Positions 6,713 to 9,796 of a stretch of 9,796 nt of DNA are shown here, one piece after another (position 1 is the first letter of the stretch; every line of letters begins with the position of its first letter). This stretch comes from JASHZA01 sp035624865 (GTDB taxonomy: Bacteria > Desulfobacterota > Binatia > Binatales > Binataceae), in the NCBI GenBank assembly GCA_035624865.1, contig DASPQS010000278.1, positions 1 to 9,796 on the forward strand, read 5' to 3'. Below the pieces are notes generated by a model, which was given only the letters and a program-made list of their open reading frames with translations, was not told the DNA's origin and made no database searches. Position numbers and translations under genes: made by a program.

Positions 6713-7870
6713 TCAATGCGCGATCGCGATGAACAGGGGCGTGCTTGCCGGGTTCGAAGGCTCAGTCGCAATTGGACTGCCGACCGCGGTGAGCGTTCCA
6801 TTGGTCGCGTTGATAGCGAAGGTTGCGATCGTCCCGGTGCTCTGATTGGTCACGTAAAGGAACGCGCCGGAGGGATCCACCGCCAGCCCGGTCGGACTGC
6901 TAAGCCCGAAGGTCGCTACCACCGGTAGGGTTAGCGCCCCGGTCGCTGGGGTCACAACGTAAAGCGAGATCGTCCCAGCGCTCTGGTTAGCCACGTACAG
7001 AAACTCATTGCCACTCGACGGCGCCGCAATCGCAAGCCCGATCGCGGGAGTTCCCGGTGACGTCGTCGGGTAGACCTGGACGAGCGTGAGCGCGCCTCCC
7101 ACCACGCCGCTCAGCAGCGACACCGTGCCATTGTTCACGTCGGTTACGTAGATGAATTGCCCGGACGGGTCGATGATTAGCGGCCCCGGCATCCCGGTCC
7201 CCGAGAAAACCATACTGGTGAAGCTGGGGGAGCCGAGCGTACCGTCGCCGTTGATCGGGAAGCTTACGATAGTTCCGCTGTTGGCCCGGTCAGAAACAAA
7301 CAGGAAACTGTCGGTCGCTGCCGCCGCGTATGGATTCGCCAGCGGACCTCCCACCGCGCTGCCGTTGGCTCCGAGCGCTCCGTTCGCGGTGTTGATGGTA
7401 AACGGTGAAATCGACGCTCCGCCGAAATTCGTCACGTAAGCAAACGTTCCCGAGGAATTTACCGCCACCCATCGCGGCGAGCTCCCCGCCGTGACCACCC
7501 CTGCGCCAATCGTCGTCAGCTTTCCGGTCTGAAGGTTGACGCCGTACTGATGGATTCCATCCGCGGTGTTTGCGACGTAGACGAAACTGCCTTGTGGCGC
7601 CGCCGTCACTCCGAACGGCCCGCTCGCTGGTCCGGCGTTGACCGTGCCCACGAAGCTCAGGATCCCGGTGCTCCTGGCGCGCTTGAACTCGGCTACCTTC
7701 CCATCATTGTTGGCCACATAAAGGAATGCACCCGTGCCGGGGGTCGGAGTGGCGGTTGCCGAAGACGAACTGCTCGCTTTCGGGAAAATTGAGCGGCCAC
7801 ACGCGCCCCCTGATACCGCCATCAGCAGCAAGCCCGAAAGAATCGGCAGCATCCGCACCGCGATCGGCAT
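6713..7870 (-). CDS. Secreted seven-bladed beta-propeller protein (lactonase-like, PF10282/COG2706)
   Basis: This 385-aa exported beta-propeller has an N-terminus with a hydrophobic signal segment (MLPILSGLLLMAV, 7-19) and a cysteine at 24 in SGGACG. That is a poor lipobox, so lipoprotein anchoring is possible but not sure. A Ser/Thr/Pro linker (about 32-45) leads to seven blades, each opening with an F-[LVAI]-[YF]-V-[ATS]-[ND] strand: FLYVANNDG, FVYVANTAD, FAYVTNFGG, FLFVSDRAN, FIYVTDVNN, FLYVANQSA and FLYVTNQST. Most blades then carry a GTIS/F-like strand and an NGTL turn. The fold matches 6-phosphogluconolactonase-like proteins, but these extracytoplasmic versions are often of unknown role, so enzymatic activity should not be assumed. 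The frame stays open upstream to an ATG at 7933; the ATG at 7870 is preferred because it puts the signal sequence at the N-terminus. It is convergent with the MOSC operon and divergent from the cyclase gene. Confidence 0.85.
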   Translation of the reverse strand: MPIAVRMLPILSGLLLMAVSGGACGRSIFPKASSSSSATATPTPGTGAFLYVANNDGKVAEFKRARSTGILSFVGTVNAGPASGPFGVTAAPQGSFVYVANTADGIHQYGVNLQTGKLTTIGAGVVTAGSSPRWVAVNSSGTFAYVTNFGGASISPFTINTANGALGANGSAVGGPLANPYAAAATDSFLFVSDRANSGTIVSFPINGDGTLGSPSFTSMVFSGTGMPGPLIIDPSGQFIYVTDVNNGTVSLLSGVVGGALTLVQVYPTTSPGTPAIGLAIAAPSSGNEFLYVANQSAGTISLYVVTPATGALTLPVVATFGLSSPTGLAVDPSGAFLYVTNQSTGTIATFAINATNGTLTAVGSPIATEPSNPASTPLFIAIAH

Positions 7871-8113
7871 TGCTGTCCGCCACCCCCCACAATCCTGCTG
7901 CACTCTGCCGTCTGCCGGCCAGCACTCAATCATGCCTTCACACCCGCCCTCATCAGTGCCGCAGTTTACACGATGTGCTTAAGCGGGGCATCGCGGGTTT
8001 CCGCTTGACAACCTGTTCCCGCCCGTGGCCTGTTCAGCAACGCAGCCTTGCGCCGGGTCCCCGGATGGTCAATCACCGCGCGTGCGAAAGAGCTTTCCAG
8101 CAGGAGGCGAACC
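7871..8113. other. Divergent intergenic region between beta-propeller and cyclase genes
   Basis: This 243-bp region (180 bp if the longer beta-propeller start is used) must hold promoters for both divergent genes. A perfect TTGACA lies at 8005-8010 on the plus strand, but no fair -10 follows at 16-18 bp. An imperfect inverted repeat (7979-7986 with 8001-8008, 8 bp with one G-T pair) overlaps that hexamer and could be an operator. No small gene or RNA is evident. Confidence 0.3.
8102..8107 (+). promoter_or_regulatory. Ribosome binding site of cyclase gene
   Basis: A perfect AGGAGG lies 6 bp ahead of the ATG at 8114. It sets the start there rather than at the in-frame TTG at 8048. Confidence 0.85.
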
Positions 8114-9085
8114 ATGGCCAAAATTGATTTCAACAAAGTTCCCAAATTCTCGCAGTTGCCGGTTCGGCCCGGTGCGCCGGCCGACTCCAACTGGGGTGTC
8201 TTTGGCGATGATGACGAGGTCGGATGCGTCAACTTTCTGACCGAAGACGGAGTGGTTGAAGCGGCTCAGCTCGTTCGCAAGGGCAGGGTCTTTCGCCTCG
8301 ATACCCCCGTCAACTATGCCAGTCCCCCGCTGTTCGATCGCGAGCCCGTCCAGCACACCAAAAAGAGCTTCGAAAGCCTCGGACTGCTCGGCTTCGACGA
8401 CGTGCTCGATCAGTACAATACCCAGGAAGGCAGCCAGTGGGACGGCCTCGGCCACGTCGGGAATTTGAAGGCGCAAGCCTTCTACAACGGAGTCACCAAC
8501 GATCAGATCAAGCAAAGCGCCAAGCTCGGTATTCACAATTGGGCCGACCGCTTCGTCGGCCGCGGAGTTCTTATCGACGCCTTCCGCTTCCGCGCTGACA
8601 AGGGCCGCCCGGTCAATCCGCTCAATGACGAGCGCTACAGCCTCGACGATCTGAAACAGGCCCTCGCCGCACAATCCACCGAGCTCAAGCCCGGCTCGAT
8701 CCTGCTAGTGCGCACGGGCTGGATGCAGGCCTATCTCGGCGCCTCGCCCGCGCAGAAACGCGAGATGGCCCCGATTAACAAGCTCAAAGCCTGCGGTATC
8801 GACGACAGCCGCGAGATGGTGGCGTGGCTGTGGGACAACCGTGTCGCCGCGATCGGCACCGATTGTCCCGCCGTCGAACCGTGGCCGTGGGATTTCCGCG
8901 ACAACGGCGCGTTGCATTACCGCACGCTTTCACTGCTCGGCCTGCCGCTCGGCGAACAGTTCAACCTGGAGAAACTGGCGGCGGATTGCGCTGGCGACAA
9001 ACGCTACGAGTTCATGCTGGTATCCGTGCCGCTGCACCTGGTCGGCGGCATCGCGTCACCGCCCAACGCGGTCGCAATAAAATAG
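8114..9085 (+). CDS. Cyclase family protein (PF04199; kynurenine formamidase-like metal hydrolase)
   Basis: This 323-aa cytoplasmic protein belongs to the 'putative cyclase' superfamily, metal-dependent hydrolases of amides, lactams and related bonds (kynurenine formamidase and isatin hydrolase are the known relatives). Seen: NWGVFGDDDEVGCVNFLT (26-43), like the family's usual NWGxWGxDDELGxxNxxT opening; GSQWDGLGHVG (106-116) at the metal/active-site position; GRGVLIDA (149-156); LVRTGW (198-203); IGTDCPAVEPWP (247-258); and SVPLHLVGGIASPPNA (304-319), a strongly conserved family ending. In the 106-116 motif the first His of the classical HxGTHxDxxxH is Gln, leaving D110 and H114; this SQWDGL form recurs in the long-type cyclases, so it marks a subfamily rather than decay. 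The start is fixed by the AGGAGG 6 bp upstream. It is a single gene followed by a hairpin. The substrate is unknown. Confidence 0.9.
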   Translation: MAKIDFNKVPKFSQLPVRPGAPADSNWGVFGDDDEVGCVNFLTEDGVVEAAQLVRKGRVFRLDTPVNYASPPLFDREPVQHTKKSFESLGLLGFDDVLDQYNTQEGSQWDGLGHVGNLKAQAFYNGVTNDQIKQSAKLGIHNWADRFVGRGVLIDAFRFRADKGRPVNPLNDERYSLDDLKQALAAQSTELKPGSILLVRTGWMQAYLGASPAQKREMAPINKLKACGIDDSREMVAWLWDNRVAAIGTDCPAVEPWPWDFRDNGALHYRTLSLLGLPLGEQFNLEKLAADCAGDKRYEFMLVSVPLHLVGGIASPPNAVAIK

Positions 9086-9099
9086 GGGAGACCGCGGGC

Positions 9100-9136
9100 A
9101 ATCGCGGACGCAGCGCTAGCCGTTGCGTCCGCGATT
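9100..9136. terminator. Strong inverted repeat between convergent genes, probable bidirectional terminator
   Basis: The 13-bp arms 9100-9112 and 9124-9136 are perfect complements (AATCGCGGACGCA and its reverse complement). Pairing extends inward 3 more bp, including one G-T pair, leaving a CTAGC loop. It lies 14 bp after the cyclase stop and 2 bp before the peptidase stop on the opposite strand. Neither side has a good U-tract, so intrinsic termination is likely but not certain. Confidence 0.65.
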
Positions 9137-9138
9137 CC

Positions 9139-9753
9139 TTATAGCCGCCGCGCGATCACCGCGAGCGTCAGCGCGATCCCGTCGGTCATCATCCCCGCCG
9201 ACATGCTCGCGGCAGCGCGATGGCGTGCCGCTTGCGCCGCCTCGTAGGGCAAATGGATGAAGCCGGCGGGAACCTTGCGCCGCCTCCGCAGCGTATGCAG
9301 CCCCGCGTACATCACGCTGTTGCAGACGTAGACGCCCGCGCTGAGCGACAGTCCGGCCGGGATTCCGCGCTTCTTGAGCGCCCGCAGGATCTCTGCGATC
9401 GGCAGCCGCGACAAGTACGCATCGGGGCCACCGCGCACCACCGCCCTTCCTTGCACCCCTCCGTCAACCTCGCGGCTGGCGCGCCCGTCGGCGACATTGA
9501 TCGCGACCTTTTCGATCGCGAGCGCGGGTCGTCCGCCCGCTTGCCCGAGCCCCAGTACCGCCCCCGGTCGCAATTCTTCGATCGCCTCGCTCACGAGCCT
9601 TGCCGCTCGTGCGCAATTGACAGGCAGGCGGATCGCCCTGACCTTGGCGCTCGCGAATTCCGTCCCGTCAAGACGCTTCGCCACCTCCCATGACGGATTC
9701 GTACGCTCGCCCCCGAACGGCGCGAACCCGGTTACAAGGATGAGCCGCGCCAT
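9139..9753 (-). CDS. pcp: Pyroglutamyl-peptidase I (pyrrolidone-carboxylate peptidase, C15 family)
   Basis: This 204-aa cytoplasmic cysteine peptidase removes N-terminal pyroglutamate (5-oxoproline) from peptides. The length is close to the family norm (about 200-220). Seen: N-terminal ILVTGFAPFGGERTNPS (5-21), the family hallmark; the catalytic triad as E81 (ALAIEKVAINV), C144 (GVYVCNSVMY) and H167 (GFIHLPY), all close to the positions of the characterised enzymes; and GLGQAGGR (68-75) at the substrate pocket. All key residues are present, so it should be active. The C-terminal region after H167 is Ala- and Arg-rich and less typical. The ATG at 9753 touches the stop codon of a probable upstream gene (TAGATG), suggesting translational coupling in an operon that continues beyond the window. 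It ends beside the hairpin shared with the cyclase gene. Confidence 0.92.
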   Translation of the reverse strand: MARLILVTGFAPFGGERTNPSWEVAKRLDGTEFASAKVRAIRLPVNCARAARLVSEAIEELRPGAVLGLGQAGGRPALAIEKVAINVADGRASREVDGGVQGRAVVRGGPDAYLSRLPIAEILRALKKRGIPAGLSLSAGVYVCNSVMYAGLHTLRRRRKVPAGFIHLPYEAAQAARHRAAASMSAGMMTDGIALTLAVIARRL

Positions 9754-9796
9754 CTACTTTCGCGCCGCGCGCCGGCGCGGAATTTCGATCGGCAGC
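9754..9796 (-). CDS. C-terminal tail of an upstream gene (partial)
   Basis: Reading minus from the window edge, the frame LPIEIPRRRAARK then TAG (9754-9756) ends exactly at the base before the peptidase ATG. The basic, Arg/Ala-rich end is plausible for a protein C-terminus in a GC-rich genome. Only 13 residues are visible, so neither the family nor the reality of the gene can be confirmed. Confidence 0.4.
   Translation of the reverse strand, partial: LPIEIPRRRAARK

Noticed and set aside
6713..7870. Internal repetition of the beta-propeller gene as a DNA repeat or CRISPR-like array
   Set aside because: Repetition is at protein level (seven blades of unequal spacing) with diverged DNA; no constant repeat/spacer structure.
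8005..8033. TTGACA at 8005-8010 as a full promoter for the cyclase gene
   Set aside because: No acceptable -10 hexamer at 16-18 bp spacing (best candidates GCCTGT/CCTGTT), so it is not called as a promoter.
8069..8674. 201-aa open frame antisense to the cyclase gene
   Set aside because: A fairly protein-like Val/Glu/Ala-rich composition, but this is the usual antisense shadow of a GC-rich gene; the plus-strand frame has family motifs throughout and a perfect Shine-Dalgarno.

Overview
The window is a GC-rich stretch of bacterial chromosome, densely packed with genes. The mix (a duplicated-permease anion-type ABC transporter, a bacterial Agl23-like GT-C membrane protein, mARC-type MOSC proteins, a secreted lactonase-like beta-propeller and a 'putative cyclase' amidohydrolase) resembles uncultivated soil lineages such as Binatota/Desulfobacterota_B or Acidobacteria. 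That placement is a guess from gene content; there is no rRNA or other marker here. No tRNA, rRNA, CRISPR array, insertion sequence or phage gene was seen.

Left end (1-2314, minus strand): an ABC importer operon with a 577-aa permease made of two fused transmembrane halves, followed 37 bp downstream by its ATPase. The ATPase is cut by the window edge after 181 codons. No substrate-binding protein is visible. Divergent from this operon across a 154-bp gap is a 569-aa polytopic GT-C-type protein (2469-4178, plus strand).

Centre (4289-6699, plus strand): a tight three-gene cluster. A four-helix DUF2231-like membrane protein with a long Pro/Ala/Ser tail is followed after 2 bp by a MOSC-domain protein, and after 24 bp more by a second, paralogous MOSC protein. 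This is the most interesting part of the window: it could be a membrane-linked redox unit built around two molybdenum-cofactor-binding mARC/YcbX-like proteins, though that is inference.

Right part: a secreted seven-bladed beta-propeller (6713-7870, minus strand) converges on the MOSC pair. A cyclase/amidohydrolase gene with a very clear Shine-Dalgarno site (8114-9085, plus strand) diverges from it. The cyclase gene then converges on a pyrrolidone-carboxylate peptidase gene (9139-9753, minus strand), with a strong hairpin between the two stops. The last bases probably hold the tail of one more minus-strand gene, whose stop codon touches the peptidase start.

Apart from the two operons, the genes look like independent metabolic and cell-surface functions rather than one pathway. 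No gap between genes exceeds 300 bases.
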